Assembly: GCA_944341895.1 (NCBI GenBank)
Contig: CALVMB010000014.1
Coordinates: 1 to 32,489, forward strand
DNA from: an uncultured Clostridia bacterium
GTDB taxonomy: Bacteria > Bacillota > Clostridia > Christensenellales > Borkfalkiaceae
Direction of reading: 5' to 3'
DNA: 32,489 nucleotides
The position numbers and the translations under genes are program-made. Numbering within the stretch: the stretch's first letter is position 1; each line of letters starts with the position of its first letter. The notes under the pieces are model-generated. The model made no database searches, was not told the DNA's origin, and saw nothing but the letters and a program-made list of their open reading frames with translations. This document shows, one piece after another, positions 1 to 8,294 of the stretch.

Positions 1-1778
1 GCCTTTTCGCCCATCTTCGGGAAGGTGTACACCCTCTTGCGGATATCCATGAAGCGCATCGCCATGTCGAGGAAGTCCACTTCGGGATGTTCGTACAGCA
101 CCCACATGATCTTGCCGGCGTCCATCGCGGAGCCGCCGCCCAGGGCGATGATCACGTCGGGCTGGAACTCGGTCATGAGTTTTGCGCCCTCTTTCGCGCA
201 GGCGAGGTTGGGGTCGGGCGCGACGTTGTAGAAGCAGGTGTGGCGGATGCCCATTTCGTCCAGTTTGTCGGTGATGGGCTTGATATAGTTGTTTTTGTAC
301 AGGAATTCGTCGGTGACGATGAACGCCTTTTTCTTGCCCATGACGGTTTTGAGTTCGTCGAGGGCGACGGGCAGGCAGCCCTTCTTGTGGTAAACTTTTT
401 CAGGCAGTCTGAGCCACAGCATATTTTCTCTCCTCTCCGCTAAGGTCTTGATGTTCAGAAGGTGTTTGACGCCGACGTTCTCGGAAACCGAGTTGCCGCC
501 CCACGAGCCGCAGCCCAGGGTGAGCGAAGGGGTGAGTTTGAAGTTGTAGATGTCGCCGATCGCGCCCTGCGAGGAAGGCATGTTGATGAGCATGCGGCAG
601 GTCTTCATCGCCTCGCGCCACTTTTCGATCTTGGCAGACTCGGTGACGGGGTTGATATACAGCGAGGAAGTGTGGCCGTAGCCGCCGTCCGCGATCAGGC
701 GCTCCGCCTTGGCGACCGCCTCGTCGAAGTCCGCGGCACGGTACAGCGCGAGCACGGGCGACAATTTTTCATGCGCGAACGCTTCTTCCAGTTCCACGCT
801 CTCCACTTCGCCGATGAGGATCTTCGCGGTCGGCTCGACGCTGAACCCGCAGATCTCGGCGATCTTGGGTGCGCTTTGGCCGACGATCTTGGCGTTGAGC
901 GCGCCGTTGATGATCATGGTCGAGCGGACTTTGTTCTTTTCCTCGTCGTTGAGGATATGGCAGCCGCGCTTGACGAACTCCGCCTTGACCGCGTCGTACA
1001 CCGAATCTTCGGCGATGACCGACTGCTCGGACGCGCAGATGAGGCCGTTATCGAAGGTCTTGGAATGGATGATGGAGTTGACCGCGACGGTGATGTCCGC
1101 CGTCTCGTCGATGATGGCGGGGGTGTTGCCCGCGCCGACGCCCAGGGCGGGTTTGCCCGAGGAGTACGCGCTGCGGACCATGCCGGGGCCGCCCGTGGCG
1201 AGGATGATGTCCGCCGTCTTCATCAGCGTGTTGGTCATGTCCAGCGACGGCACGTCGATCCAGCCGATGATGCCCTCGGGCGCGCCCGCCTTGACGGCGG
1301 CGTCCAGCACCACTTTCGCCGCGGCGATGGTGCAGTTCTTCGCGCGCGGGTGCGGCGAGATGATGATGCCGTTGCGGGATTTGAGGCAGATGAGCGTCTT
1401 GAAGATCGCCGTAGACGTCGGGTTGGTGGTCGGGATGACCGCCGCGACGACGCCGATGGGCTCGGCAACTTTTTTGATGCCGAACGCCGCATCCTCTTCG
1501 ATGACGCCGCAGGTCTTCATATCTTTATATTTGTTGTAGATATACTCGGCGGCATAGTGGTTTTTGATGACCTTGTCCTCCACGATGCCCATGCCCGTTT
1601 CGGCGACAGCCATCTTTGCGAGCGGGATGCGCTGGTTGTTGGCTGCGAGCGCCGCGGCGGCAAAGATCTTGTCCACCTGCTCCTGCGTGTAGGTAGCGAA
1701 GATCTCCTGCGCCTTCCTGACCTGACCGATCTTCTCCATCAAGGCTTCGACCGAATCGACGATCTTCTGATTTTCCAT
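1..1778 (-). CDS. adhE: Bifunctional acetaldehyde-CoA/alcohol dehydrogenase AdhE, 3' end cut by window
   Basis: AdhE reduces acetyl-CoA to acetaldehyde and then ethanol, using two NADH, in fermentative metabolism; it forms cytosolic spirosomes in known cases. About 592 codons are present. The N-terminal aldehyde dehydrogenase half is complete, with the catalytic cysteine in an NGLICASEQ motif at about residue 248. The iron-dependent alcohol dehydrogenase half begins near residue 450 and shows GGGSAMDAGK before the sequence leaves the window. Roughly 280 C-terminal residues are therefore missing, judged against the usual length of about 870. The ATG at 1778 is preceded by AAGGAGAGG. The gene lies 22 bases after rex, and the two are probably cotranscribed, so the NADH sensor would be made from the same message as a major NADH sink. 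Confidence 0.97.
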   Translation of the reverse strand, partial: MENQKIVDSVEALMEKIGQVRKAQEIFATYTQEQVDKIFAAAALAANNQRIPLAKMAVAETGMGIVEDKVIKNHYAAEYIYNKYKDMKTCGVIEEDAAFGIKKVAEPIGVVAAVIPTTNPTSTAIFKTLICLKSRNGIIISPHPRAKNCTIAAAKVVLDAAVKAGAPEGIIGWIDVPSLDMTNTLMKTADIILATGGPGMVRSAYSSGKPALGVGAGNTPAIIDETADITVAVNSIIHSKTFDNGLICASEQSVIAEDSVYDAVKAEFVKRGCHILNDEEKNKVRSTMIINGALNAKIVGQSAPKIAEICGFSVEPTAKILIGEVESVELEEAFAHEKLSPVLALYRAADFDEAVAKAERLIADGGYGHTSSLYINPVTESAKIEKWREAMKTCRMLINMPSSQGAIGDIYNFKLTPSLTLGCGSWGGNSVSENVGVKHLLNIKTLAERRENMLWLRLPEKVYHKKGCLPVALDELKTVMGKKKAFIVTDEFLYKNNYIKPITDKLDEMGIRHTCFYNVAPDPNLACAKEGAKLMTEFQPDVIIALGGGSAMDAGKIMWVLYEHPEVDFLDMAMRFMDIRKRVYTFPKMGEK

Positions 1779-1800
1779 GTGACCTCTCCTTCCTTAAAAT

Positions 1801-2457
1801 TTATTTTTCGTTGCTCAATATTTCCGCGAGGCGTTTGGACAGGATCGCGAGCGATGCCGCCATGTCCTCGTTTTTGACTGCGATGTTTGCGGGCAGCGAC
1901 AGATGCACGGGCGCAAAGTTCCAGATCGCGCGCACGCCGCCCGAAACGAGCGCGTCCGCCGCGCCCTGCGCCGCCTCTTTGGGCACCGTCAGGATGCCGA
2001 TGCGCACGTTCAGCCGCCGCACCAGCCGCGTCAGTTCGCCCACGTCGAACACGTGCACGCCGTGCAGCGTCGTGCCGACGAGCGACGGCGACGAATCGAA
2101 CGCCGCGACGATGTTCAGCCCGTAGTTTTTGAAACCGCCGTACCCGACCAGCGCCGAGCCCAGCCCGCCCGCGCCGACCAAAACGGCGTCGGACACGTTG
2201 TCGTATCCCAAAAACCGATCGATGTCCGCGATCAGATCTTCCACGTCGAACCCCAGTTTGGGTTTGCCCGCGACCGAACTGATGAGCGCCAGATCCTTGC
2301 GGACCTGCACCGCGTTGAGGTGCAGATCTTCCGCGATCGCCGTGGACGAGATGGTGCGCTCCCCTTCCGCCTGCTTCTCTTTGAGATAGCGGTGATAGGC
2401 GGGGAGCCGCCCGATGGTCGCCTTGGAGACGGTCGCCATCTCTTTATTGTTGCCCAT
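1801..2457 (-). CDS. rex: Redox-sensing transcriptional repressor Rex
   Basis: Rex represses fermentation and respiration genes when NAD+ is high and releases DNA when NADH binds. The protein has an N-terminal winged helix (start of motif TIGRLPAYHRYL, about residues 12-80) and a Rossmann NADH-binding domain with VGAGGLGSAL. It ends in a helix (SKRLAEILSNEK) of the kind swapped between subunits in the family. The length of 218 residues is normal. Two starts are possible. The ATG at 2457 overlaps the upstream gene by 14 bases and has a GGGGG stretch 5 bases before it. The ATG at 2439 has only AAAGAG directly abutting it. I prefer 2457, without certainty. It sits between a PH-domain membrane protein and adhE. 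Confidence 0.95.
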   Translation of the reverse strand: MGNNKEMATVSKATIGRLPAYHRYLKEKQAEGERTISSTAIAEDLHLNAVQVRKDLALISSVAGKPKLGFDVEDLIADIDRFLGYDNVSDAVLVGAGGLGSALVGYGGFKNYGLNIVAAFDSSPSLVGTTLHGVHVFDVGELTRLVRRLNVRIGILTVPKEAAQGAADALVSGGVRAIWNFAPVHLSLPANIAVKNEDMAASLAILSKRLAEILSNEK

Positions 2458-3094
2458 CGCCGCCCCCGTTCCGATACTTGGTGCCGTAGCCGGGGTTGCT
2501 CTCCGGGCGATAGGCGTTCGGGAACACGATGTCCGTCTGGATGTCCGAAACCACGCGTTGGGCAACTTTGTACGCCTCGTACGGGTTTTCGATGTCGAAG
2601 AACACGTTTTTCCTGCCGCGCTGTGCGTTTTCGAAATACAGGTCGCCCACTTTGAGCATCCTGTCGATCAGCCCCACGCGCAGGTTGACGTTGACGATAT
2701 CCTTATAGCCGACCGACTCGAAATCGATGCCGATCAGTCCGCTGCGGATGATAACGCGGCGGTTGGTGAGCGCGTAATCCATGTTTTTATAGCGGCGGCT
2801 CGCCGTGATCACACCCGAAAGCCACATCCAGAACGGGAGCAGGTGAACGGCTATGAAACAGGTCACGAACACGCGCACCAGGGTGGGCGTATCCAGGATG
2901 TATACAACGCAGAGCAACGTCACGTCGATGGCAAGCCAAAGCAGCACGACGGGCAGCATGTACAGCACTTTGTTGAGGATGTACGCCGATTTTTTCGGCT
3001 TGCCCCGCCAGAGCACTTCCTCCCCTTCGCCGAGAAGAGCATCCAGGCTGTCCGACGCGAGCGGATAGGATCGCTCGTTTTTTTCGTATTTCAT
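2444..3094 (-). CDS. Membrane protein with bacterial PH domain (bPH2/YdbT-like)
   Basis: This 216-residue protein has a soluble N-terminal stretch containing GEGEEVLWRGKPKK. Two membrane helices follow at about residues 40-70 and 75-100. After them comes a bPH2-type domain, recognisable from YALTNRRVIIRSGLIG and the following YKDIVNVNLRVG. Such proteins sit in the cytoplasmic membrane; their molecular role is mostly unknown. The ATG at 3094 follows GGGAGGG. It is the first gene of a probable operon with rex, which it overlaps, and adhE. The promoter lies just upstream. Nothing in the protein itself suggests a redox role, so the link to Rex is positional only. Confidence 0.8.
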   Translation of the reverse strand: MKYEKNERSYPLASDSLDALLGEGEEVLWRGKPKKSAYILNKVLYMLPVVLLWLAIDVTLLCVVYILDTPTLVRVFVTCFIAVHLLPFWMWLSGVITASRRYKNMDYALTNRRVIIRSGLIGIDFESVGYKDIVNVNLRVGLIDRMLKVGDLYFENAQRGRKNVFFDIENPYEAYKVAQRVVSDIQTDIVFPNAYRPESNPGYGTKYRNGGGDGQQ

Positions 3095-3139
3095 GGCTTT
3101 CCCTCCCGCGTTCTCTTTCGATATTTTTTTATCGATAAA

Positions 3140-3168
3140 ATAATATCAAATCGGCGGCGGAAAGTCAA
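3140..3168 (-). promoter_or_regulatory. Sigma-A promoter of the PH-domain/rex/adhE operon
   Basis: On the minus strand TTGACT (3163-3168) and TATTAT (3140-3145) are separated by exactly 17 bases. The start codon at 3094 lies about 45 bases downstream. The transcribed leader contains an inverted TATCGATA-type sequence around 3119-3139 that could be an operator, though no family is evident. Confidence 0.8.
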
Positions 3169-3560
3169 ACGCGTTCCCGCAAAAATTATTTTGTGCGCAA
3201 ATTTTACAAAAATGAACGGGAAGTGTTGTTTCCTTTCATTTCCCCGCGCCGCTACGCGAACAGAATAGCACATTTTTGCCGCTCTTTCAAGACTTTGGCG
3301 AAAATCGTGCGCATTTTTTCTTGCGAAGCGCGCAGGCACGCCGCGCGTGCGGCAACGGACGCAAGGCGTACGGGCGGCGGCTTGCGTCAGCCGCTCCTTG
3401 CGGAGGCGGAACACGGAGCAGTCGCGCGGGGGACGGCGCGGGGGACGGTGCGAGGGACGGCGCGAGGGGCCGCGCGGCGGGCTAGGTTCGGCGCGGCATT
3501 CCCCGACCGTACCGTCGCCCAATGCGCCATGCGGGACGGCGCGGGGCGTACGGGCGGCGC
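3169..3560. other. Gene-free stretch with a GC-rich 12-bp minisatellite
   Basis: Between the promoter at 3140-3168 and the terminator at 3561-3604 I see no convincing gene. The segment holds four tandem 12-base units at 3424-3471 (GCGCGGGGGACG twice, GTGCGAGGGACG, then a degenerate copy). The phrase CGTACGGGCGGCG occurs twice, near 3366 and 3547. The long open frames here look like composition artefacts. Confidence 0.6.
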
Positions 3561-3604
3561 AAAAGCAAAACGGCTCCTCCCTGCCGACGGGCAGGGAGGA
3601 GCCG
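3561..3604 (-). terminator. Intrinsic terminator of the ispE operon
   Basis: A near-perfect hairpin (CGGCTCCTCCCTGCC against GGCAGGGAGGAGCCG, 3571-3604) is followed on the minus strand by TTTTGCTTTT. It begins a few bases after the stop codon of the gene ending at 3610. Confidence 0.9.
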
Positions 3605-3609
3605 TGCGT

Positions 3610-4497
3610 TCACTGCTCAAAATCTTCGATGACGGAGCGGATCAGTTCCGCGCGCTCGGCGAGTTCGTGCGCCTGTTTGCCCGCCTCCGTGGTGCCTGCG
3701 CGGCGGTTGCGGGCATACGCGGCGCGCGCGGCGGCATACTGCTTGCAGAAGAGCGCCGCGGGCACGAAAAAGCCGACGGCAAACACGCTGCACACGACGG
3801 CGGGGACGAGGATCACCGCGCCCTCGACGTTGTTGATGAACGGCCACAGCGCGGCGGCGGCGATGAGAAAGACGCCGAACAGCGCCGCCAGCGCGATAAA
3901 CCGCACGGTATGGGCGTGCAGTTCGCGCGCGCAGTCGGGCGCGGCGGCTTCCCGCTCGCGTTCGTCCTGTTCGGCGAGCGCTTCGCTCTGCCGTTCGAGC
4001 GCTTCCGCCTGCGCGGCGAGCGACGGGGCATACTTTTCGGCGATCGCGGCGCGCTGTTCGCGGCTCATGCGGCGCAGCGCCTTGTCGTACGCCTGTTCGC
4101 AGTCGTAGACCTGCGAAAAGTCGGTCAGGTCGCGCGTCTGCACGCGCACGACGCCGAACCACGGGCGCCAGTCTCCGCCGTCCAGCGCGGCGCTGTCCAG
4201 AAAACAAACGCCCGCTTCGTCGTATTTCCCCGCGGCGAGCAATGCCTCGCCCTCCGCGCACAGTTCGCGCGCGCGGTCTTTGCGGGCGCTTTCCTCCCGC
4301 TCGCGCGCGGCGCGGCGGCGCAGATATTCTTCGTCCGTGTACTGCTCCGCGCTTTCCGCCTCTTCGCTTTCAAACGCGGGCGTTTCGATGACGATCTCGC
4401 CGTCCTCCTCCCGCTCTTCGCCTTCCTGCGGCAGGGCGCCGCCCGTGCGGATGCGGATCTTTCCGTCGTCGTCCAATTCGAGGTTTCTCTCTTCCAT
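3610..4497 (-). CDS. Hypothetical membrane protein with acidic N-terminus
   Basis: I do not recognise a named family. The 295-residue protein begins with a very acidic segment (about residues 1-60), followed by a charged helical stretch. A TPR-like region (ALLAAGKYDEAGVCFLDSAALDG, about 84-106) resembles a single helix-turn-helix repeat. A long charged coiled-coil-like part spans about 140-190. Two membrane helices follow at about residues 200-222 and 228-250, and the C-terminal tail is helical and charged. The topology suggests a large cytoplasmic domain held at the membrane. It starts 24 bases after ispE and ends just before a strong terminator, so it is probably the second gene of that operon. 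A functional tie to isoprenoid synthesis is not shown by the sequence. Confidence 0.7.
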   Translation of the reverse strand: MEERNLELDDDGKIRIRTGGALPQEGEEREEDGEIVIETPAFESEEAESAEQYTDEEYLRRRAAREREESARKDRARELCAEGEALLAAGKYDEAGVCFLDSAALDGGDWRPWFGVVRVQTRDLTDFSQVYDCEQAYDKALRRMSREQRAAIAEKYAPSLAAQAEALERQSEALAEQDEREREAAAPDCARELHAHTVRFIALAALFGVFLIAAAALWPFINNVEGAVILVPAVVCSVFAVGFFVPAALFCKQYAAARAAYARNRRAGTTEAGKQAHELAERAELIRSVIEDFEQ

Positions 4498-4521
4498 GCT
4501 TCCTCCTGCCGATTTGCACGT

Positions 4522-5445
4522 TCAGGGCCGTGCGCCCGGTTCTTCGGGATCCAAAACGAACGGACTGCGCCACGGGCGCCCGTGGGGCTGTACCGTCTTT
4601 GCGACGCGCGTCCGGAATTTGCCGCGATAGCGGCTCTTTGCCCAGCGGCAAAGTTCTTCGCTTTCAAACAATGCGAACACCGCGCTCCCCGACCCCGTGA
4701 CCGCGCACGCGGCGGGGGAAAACGCCCGCGCCTCTTCCAGCGCTCGGGCGACATCGGGATTCAGCGCGCAGGCGGGCCGCTCCAGCGCATTGTAGACGTT
4801 TGCGGCGACCCCCGCGAAATCCCCGCGTTCCAGCGCCACGGCGAGCGACGCCGCATCGGCGCGGAGCGCATCCGGCGCGGCGTCGTACGCCGCGAAACAG
4901 GCCGCCGTCGACACGGGCGAGGGGGGGATGAACAGCAGCACGGCATATCCGCGCGGGGAACGCAGCGGCTGCACCCGCTCGCCCCTGCCCGACAGGCGCG
5001 CAAACCCGCCGCCGAGCATGTAGCCCGTATCGCTGCCGAGGGAGTCCGCCAGCACTTTGAGCGCCTGCCCGTCCTCCACGCCGTACAGCCTTGCGAGCGC
5101 GTTGAGCACCCCCGCCGCGTCGGCGGACGAACCGCCCAGCCCCGCGCCCACGGGGATATCCTTCTGAATGAAAATGTCCGCGCCGTCGGTGCCGAAGGCG
5201 GAAACGAACGCTTCCCCCGCGCGCACGGCGTTGTTGCGTTCGGGCGGGATGCGTTCGCTGCCCTGCCCGTGCATATATACGTTGATCAGCCCGTCCCTGC
5301 GCGGGCGGGCGAGCACGGTATCATAGATATCGACGGACGCGAGCACGCTGTCGAGCAGATGATACCCGCCGCGCGTGCCCGTGATGTTCAGCGCGAGGTT
5401 GACTTTGGCATAACTGCGCAGCCGTACCGCCGCTTTCGCCTTCAT
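4522..5445 (-). CDS. ispE: 4-diphosphocytidyl-2-C-methyl-D-erythritol kinase IspE
   Basis: IspE phosphorylates CDP-methylerythritol with ATP, the fourth step of the MEP route to isoprenoids, in the cytosol. The GHMP-kinase signatures are clear: SYAKVNLALN near the N-terminus, the ATP loop PVGAGLGGSSADAAG at about residues 92-106, and the C-terminal VTGSGSAVFALF. The 307-residue length is close to the usual 280-300. The ATG at 5445 was chosen over an in-frame upstream start at 5475 because GGAGGTGA lies 5 bases before it. The stretch from about residue 270 on is rich in arginine and proline and longer than usual. The gene has its own promoter. Confidence 0.95.
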   Translation of the reverse strand: MKAKAAVRLRSYAKVNLALNITGTRGGYHLLDSVLASVDIYDTVLARPRRDGLINVYMHGQGSERIPPERNNAVRAGEAFVSAFGTDGADIFIQKDIPVGAGLGGSSADAAGVLNALARLYGVEDGQALKVLADSLGSDTGYMLGGGFARLSGRGERVQPLRSPRGYAVLLFIPPSPVSTAACFAAYDAAPDALRADAASLAVALERGDFAGVAANVYNALERPACALNPDVARALEEARAFSPAACAVTGSGSAVFALFESEELCRWAKSRYRGKFRTRVAKTVQPHGRPWRSPFVLDPEEPGARP

Positions 5446-5475
5446 GGCTTCACCTCCGCGCCGCACATTTTTCAT

Positions 5476-5504
5476 ATTATACCATGTTTTTCACGGTTTG
5501 TAAA
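5476..5504 (-). promoter_or_regulatory. Sigma-A promoter of ispE
   Basis: On the minus strand TTTACA (5499-5504) and TATAAT (5476-5481) are 17 bases apart, and TGG directly before TATAAT gives an extended -10. The start codon is about 31 bases downstream. Confidence 0.85.
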
Positions 5505-5568
5505 CGGCGCGGGACGAAATTTCACCGCACTTTCGGAAAATCCTGCGGCAAACCGATGAAAATTTCCG

Positions 5569-5602
5569 AAAAAAACGGGCGGCGCCCCGTACGGGACGCC
5601 GC
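5569..5602 (-). terminator. Intrinsic terminator of the DUF3794/LysM gene
   Basis: GCGGCG (5579-5584) pairs with CGCCGC (5597-5602), with inner CCCGTACGGG pairing. On the minus strand the hairpin is followed by CCCGTTTTTTT. It lies about 100 bases beyond the stop at 5705, after a short repeat array. Confidence 0.8.
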
Positions 5603-5620
5603 TCCTCTTTGCCGGACTTG

Positions 5621-5679
5621 CGCGGCGGAGACCGTTTTGCCGCGGCGGAGACTGATTGCCGTAGCGGAAACCGCTTTGC
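5621..5679. repeat. Three direct repeats of about 20 bp
   Basis: Units are at 5621-5640, 5641-5659 and 5660-5679, with the shared pattern CGNNGCGGARACYGNTTGC. They lie between the stop codon at 5705 and the terminator at 5569-5602, so they would form part of the 3' untranslated end of that message. Confidence 0.75.
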
Positions 5680-5704
5680 CGCCGTGCCGCCCGCAATGCG
5701 GCGC

Positions 5705-7213
5705 TCAGCCGATCTCGCGGCGGCGGTACACCACGATGCGCTCTTTGCCCGTGAGCGGAAAGGCGAGGTCGGGATTTTCCGCGCGCACCTGTTCGGGCGC
5801 TTTGCCCAGTTTTTTGGAAGTATCCCACAGCGTGTCGCCGGGCGAGGCGAGGTACACGCCGAGCGCGGCGCGCGGGGGAGGGAGCGCCTCGCCCGCCTCA
5901 ATCTCGCACACGCACGCACTGCGCATTTCGCCGAGCAGGACGATGTACAGTTTGACGGTGCCGTCCGCTTCCAGTTCGCCCTCGCGCTTCTGCCGCGCGG
6001 ATACGCCGCAGGCGAGCGCCTGCACGATCGCCCGATCGCCCGCACGGGCGCGGTCGCTGCGCACGGGGAAGGAGAAGGGCAGGCTGACGCGCGCGCTCTG
6101 CGCCGCGCCGCCCCCGTCCCGATAAAACACGGTGGTGTTGAGCACCCCCTCGACGCGCACTTCGCCGTCGGCAACTTCCGCCGCCGCTTCTACGCCGCTG
6201 AGCGCCGTCGCCTGCAGGGTGCAGGCAAAATCCACGGTGCCGTCCAGCGCGGCCGTTCCGCTCACCCGTTCGGTGGCGGTGAACGCACACAGCGGCTCTT
6301 CCGTCTGCCAGTCGGCGCGGCGCACCGCCGCGGCATAGCCGGGGCAGAACGCGTCCGCCGCGGCGCGGAGCTCCTCGCTGCGCCAGACCTTGCCGCGGAT
6401 GTCGAGAGTGATCTCGGCGAGCAGGCGGCAGCGGCCCTTATCCTCGTCGCAGGCGGCGCTCAGCCGCACTTCCGCGACGGAGACGCGCGCATCGCAGGCG
6501 GCGCCGGACACGGCGTCGTCGCAGGGGATCTCGGCGCGGAACGGGATCATGCGCTCGTAGGATACGACGTCGTTTTCCCCTTCCCTCTTGGAAAGGACGC
6601 AGAGGTTGAGTTCGCCCGATACGTCCAGACAGCCGGGCGCGGCGACCACGCGGGTCAGCCCGATCTGTTCGCCGTGCAGGAGCACGTCGCCCACGTAATC
6701 GGTATCGAACTCTTCCTCGATCTCTGCACTGCCCGCGCACAGGGCGGCGCGGCTGACGCGCACGGGCTGCAGGTCGCACACCACGCCCTCCCCGCCCGCA
6801 AGGTAGCGAAGGGACGCGGGCGCGTACAGGTCGATGTCGGCGGCGACGATGGCGGAAAGGATGACCGCCCTGCCGTCGCGGCGCACTTCCACCTTGACGA
6901 CGGACAGCGCGGCTTCCGCCGTCTGGGCGGGCGCGGCGGCTTCGCAGGCGGCGCGGTGCGAGAACTCGGCGCCGCGCTCGGCGCCGATGACGGTGCCGTC
7001 CGCCGTGCGCGCGACCACCGAAAAGTACAGTTTGCCGCCGTAGCGGACCTCACCCGAAAGCGGTTCGGCGGCGGCGGGAACGACGGTGGGGCTGACGGCG
7101 AGGATCTTGTTGTCCGACCAGTCCGAAAGGCGGCACTCGACGATGGATTGCGCCGAGACCTGCGCGGCGCGGACGGTGCGGGAATATTCTTCGTATTGCG
7201 GAGTTACAGACAT
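5705..7213 (-). CDS. DUF3794 (SPOCS) and LysM domain protein, SipL-like spore morphogenesis protein
   Basis: The 502-residue protein carries two or three beta-rich DUF3794-type repeats over about residues 30-420. A single C-terminal LysM domain covers about residues 450-500 (motif VYLASPGDTLWDTSKKLG). This architecture matches SipL of Clostridioides difficile, which binds SpoIVA and anchors the coat to the forespore. There is no signal peptide, which fits a mother-cell cytoplasmic protein. I chose the ATG at 7213 because AGGAGG lies 8 bases upstream; a GTG three codons earlier would overlap that site. A sigma-E-type promoter lies just upstream and supports a mother-cell sporulation role. The gene is single and divergent from veg. 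The equivalence to SipL is inferred from architecture, not from alignment. Confidence 0.85.
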   Translation of the reverse strand: MSVTPQYEEYSRTVRAAQVSAQSIVECRLSDWSDNKILAVSPTVVPAAAEPLSGEVRYGGKLYFSVVARTADGTVIGAERGAEFSHRAACEAAAPAQTAEAALSVVKVEVRRDGRAVILSAIVAADIDLYAPASLRYLAGGEGVVCDLQPVRVSRAALCAGSAEIEEEFDTDYVGDVLLHGEQIGLTRVVAAPGCLDVSGELNLCVLSKREGENDVVSYERMIPFRAEIPCDDAVSGAACDARVSVAEVRLSAACDEDKGRCRLLAEITLDIRGKVWRSEELRAAADAFCPGYAAAVRRADWQTEEPLCAFTATERVSGTAALDGTVDFACTLQATALSGVEAAAEVADGEVRVEGVLNTTVFYRDGGGAAQSARVSLPFSFPVRSDRARAGDRAIVQALACGVSARQKREGELEADGTVKLYIVLLGEMRSACVCEIEAGEALPPPRAALGVYLASPGDTLWDTSKKLGKAPEQVRAENPDLAFPLTGKERIVVYRRREIG

Positions 7214-7243
7214 GGGGTTCACCTCCTGCGGTTTTCCTTATCC

Positions 7244-7272
7244 ATTGTATGCCCCGCCGCCGCGGGATATGC
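7244..7272 (-). promoter_or_regulatory. Candidate sigma-E (mother-cell sporulation) promoter
   Basis: On the minus strand GCATATC (7266-7272) and CATACAAT (7244-7251) are 14 bases apart. This matches the Bacillus sigma-E pattern of a KMATATT-like -35 and a CATACANT -10. No sigma-A -35 sits at a sensible distance. The ribosome binding site at 7223-7228 follows after a short leader. Confidence 0.65.
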
Positions 7273-7382
7273 GCAAAGACAGAGGTTTTTCGGCGCGGAT
7301 TTGCTCGGATCTGCATACTTTTGGCGCAGAACGGGAACACTTTCGGTATGGGCACGCACGCGCGCGTGCAAGGAGGAAGACC

Positions 7383-7622
7383 ATGATCCGACCGACGGGA
7401 AATTACCATCGCATCAAACAGGAGATCGTATCCTATCTCGAACGGGAGGTGCGCGTGCACGTCGATCTGGGCCGCAACAAGAGCACCGACTTTACGGGCA
7501 GACTGACGGGCGTGTACCCCGCGCTGTTCACCGTGACCCCCGACGACGCCAATTACCGCGGCAAGACCGCCTATTCCTACGCGGAAGTGCTGTGCGGGAA
7601 CGTGCGCGTGACGCCGCGCTGA
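7383..7622 (+). CDS. veg: Veg family protein (DUF1021)
   Basis: This 79-residue protein matches the small Veg family. It has the basic stretch RVHVDLGRNKSTDFTGRLTGVYPALF and the conserved end TAYSYAEVLCGNVRV. Bacillus Veg is abundant, folds as a small beta barrel and has been linked to biofilm control and spore outgrowth; its biochemical role is unsettled. The ATG at 7383 follows AGGAGGAAGACC. The family usually lies close to origin-proximal or ispE loci, and ispE is indeed two genes away. A strong terminator ends the single-gene unit. Confidence 0.85.
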   Translation: MIRPTGNYHRIKQEIVSYLEREVRVHVDLGRNKSTDFTGRLTGVYPALFTVTPDDANYRGKTAYSYAEVLCGNVRVTPR

Positions 7623-7690
7623 ACCGCACAGCGCGTTTGCCGAACATGGAGCGCGTTCGGGGCGCACGGCAAAACGGAATAGGGACAGAC

Positions 7691-7739
7691 AAGGCGGCGG
7701 CGCACCATTTGTGCGCCGCCGCCTTGTTCTTATTTTTTT
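7691..7739 (+). terminator. Strong intrinsic terminator of veg
   Basis: A perfect 15-bp stem (7691-7705 with 7711-7725) and a 5-base loop are followed by GTTCTTATTTTTTT. Confidence 0.95.
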
Positions 7740-7799
7740 GCGCGGCGGGGCGATGTCCCGCCGCGTGCCGTTTCGCGATGCCGTCCGATCGCGTCGCGA

Positions 7800-8294
7800 T
7801 CAGAAATCTTCGTTCTCTTCCTCTTCTTCCTCTTCGTCTTCGTCCTCGAAGTCGTCGCCCAGGTCGCCGACATACTCGAAGTCATCCTCCGAAGATTCGC
7901 TCTCCTCGTCCTCGGTATAATCGTCCTCGAACCCGTCGTCGAAGTCGTCGTCGGTGAGGTCGTCGCCGAAATCGATGCCGTCGCCCTCCAGCGGGAAATC
8001 GTCCGTCTCCTCGTCGAGGTAGTTGCGCCATTCCTCGTCCTTCTCTTCGCCGGGCGCCTCTTCCTCTTCGTACTCGGCGTTCTTTTTGCACGCTTCGCAC
8101 ATCTTTTCGCCGGGGAGCATATAGTTCTCGTTGCAGACCGGGCACAGTTCCGTCTTTTCGACTTCTTCCTCGTCGTCCAGGTCGGCAAATTTCAGTTTGC
8201 CGCCCTGCATCTCGGCGAGGCACACGTCGCAATAGTCTTTGGATTCTTCGATATAATTGAGTTCACACCGCGGACATTTCTTATACTTAGGCAT
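7800..8294 (-). CDS. Small protein with two N-terminal zinc ribbons and a very acidic tail
   Basis: The 164-residue protein starts with two four-cysteine zinc sites: CPRC with CDVC (about residues 8-25) and CPVC with CEAC (about 51-69). From about residue 74 to the end it is almost all Asp and Glu with few hydrophobics, so it should be disordered and strongly negative. I do not recognise a named family. The pattern recalls acidic tails that mimic nucleic acid or bind basic proteins, as in RNA polymerase delta, but there is no homology I can claim. GGGAGAA precedes the ATG at 8294. It faces veg tail to tail. Confidence 0.75.
   Translation of the reverse strand: MPKYKKCPRCELNYIEESKDYCDVCLAEMQGGKLKFADLDDEEEVEKTELCPVCNENYMLPGEKMCEACKKNAEYEEEEAPGEEKDEEWRNYLDEETDDFPLEGDGIDFGDDLTDDDFDDGFEDDYTEDEESESSEDDFEYVGDLGDDFEDEDEEEEEEENEDF

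Noticed and set aside
462..1877. Long plus-strand frame opposite adhE
   Set aside because: It mirrors adhE codons, is rich in Arg, Asp and Gly without motifs, and runs antisense to a certain gene.
3191..3209. Rex-like operator TTGTGCGCAAATTTTACAA
   Set aside because: Only the outer TTGT and ACAA match, the spacing is one base too long, and it lies well upstream of the promoter.
3193..5559. 788-codon plus-strand frame
   Set aside because: It covers ispE and its partner on the opposite strand and an intergenic region; composition is the typical GC-rich shadow.
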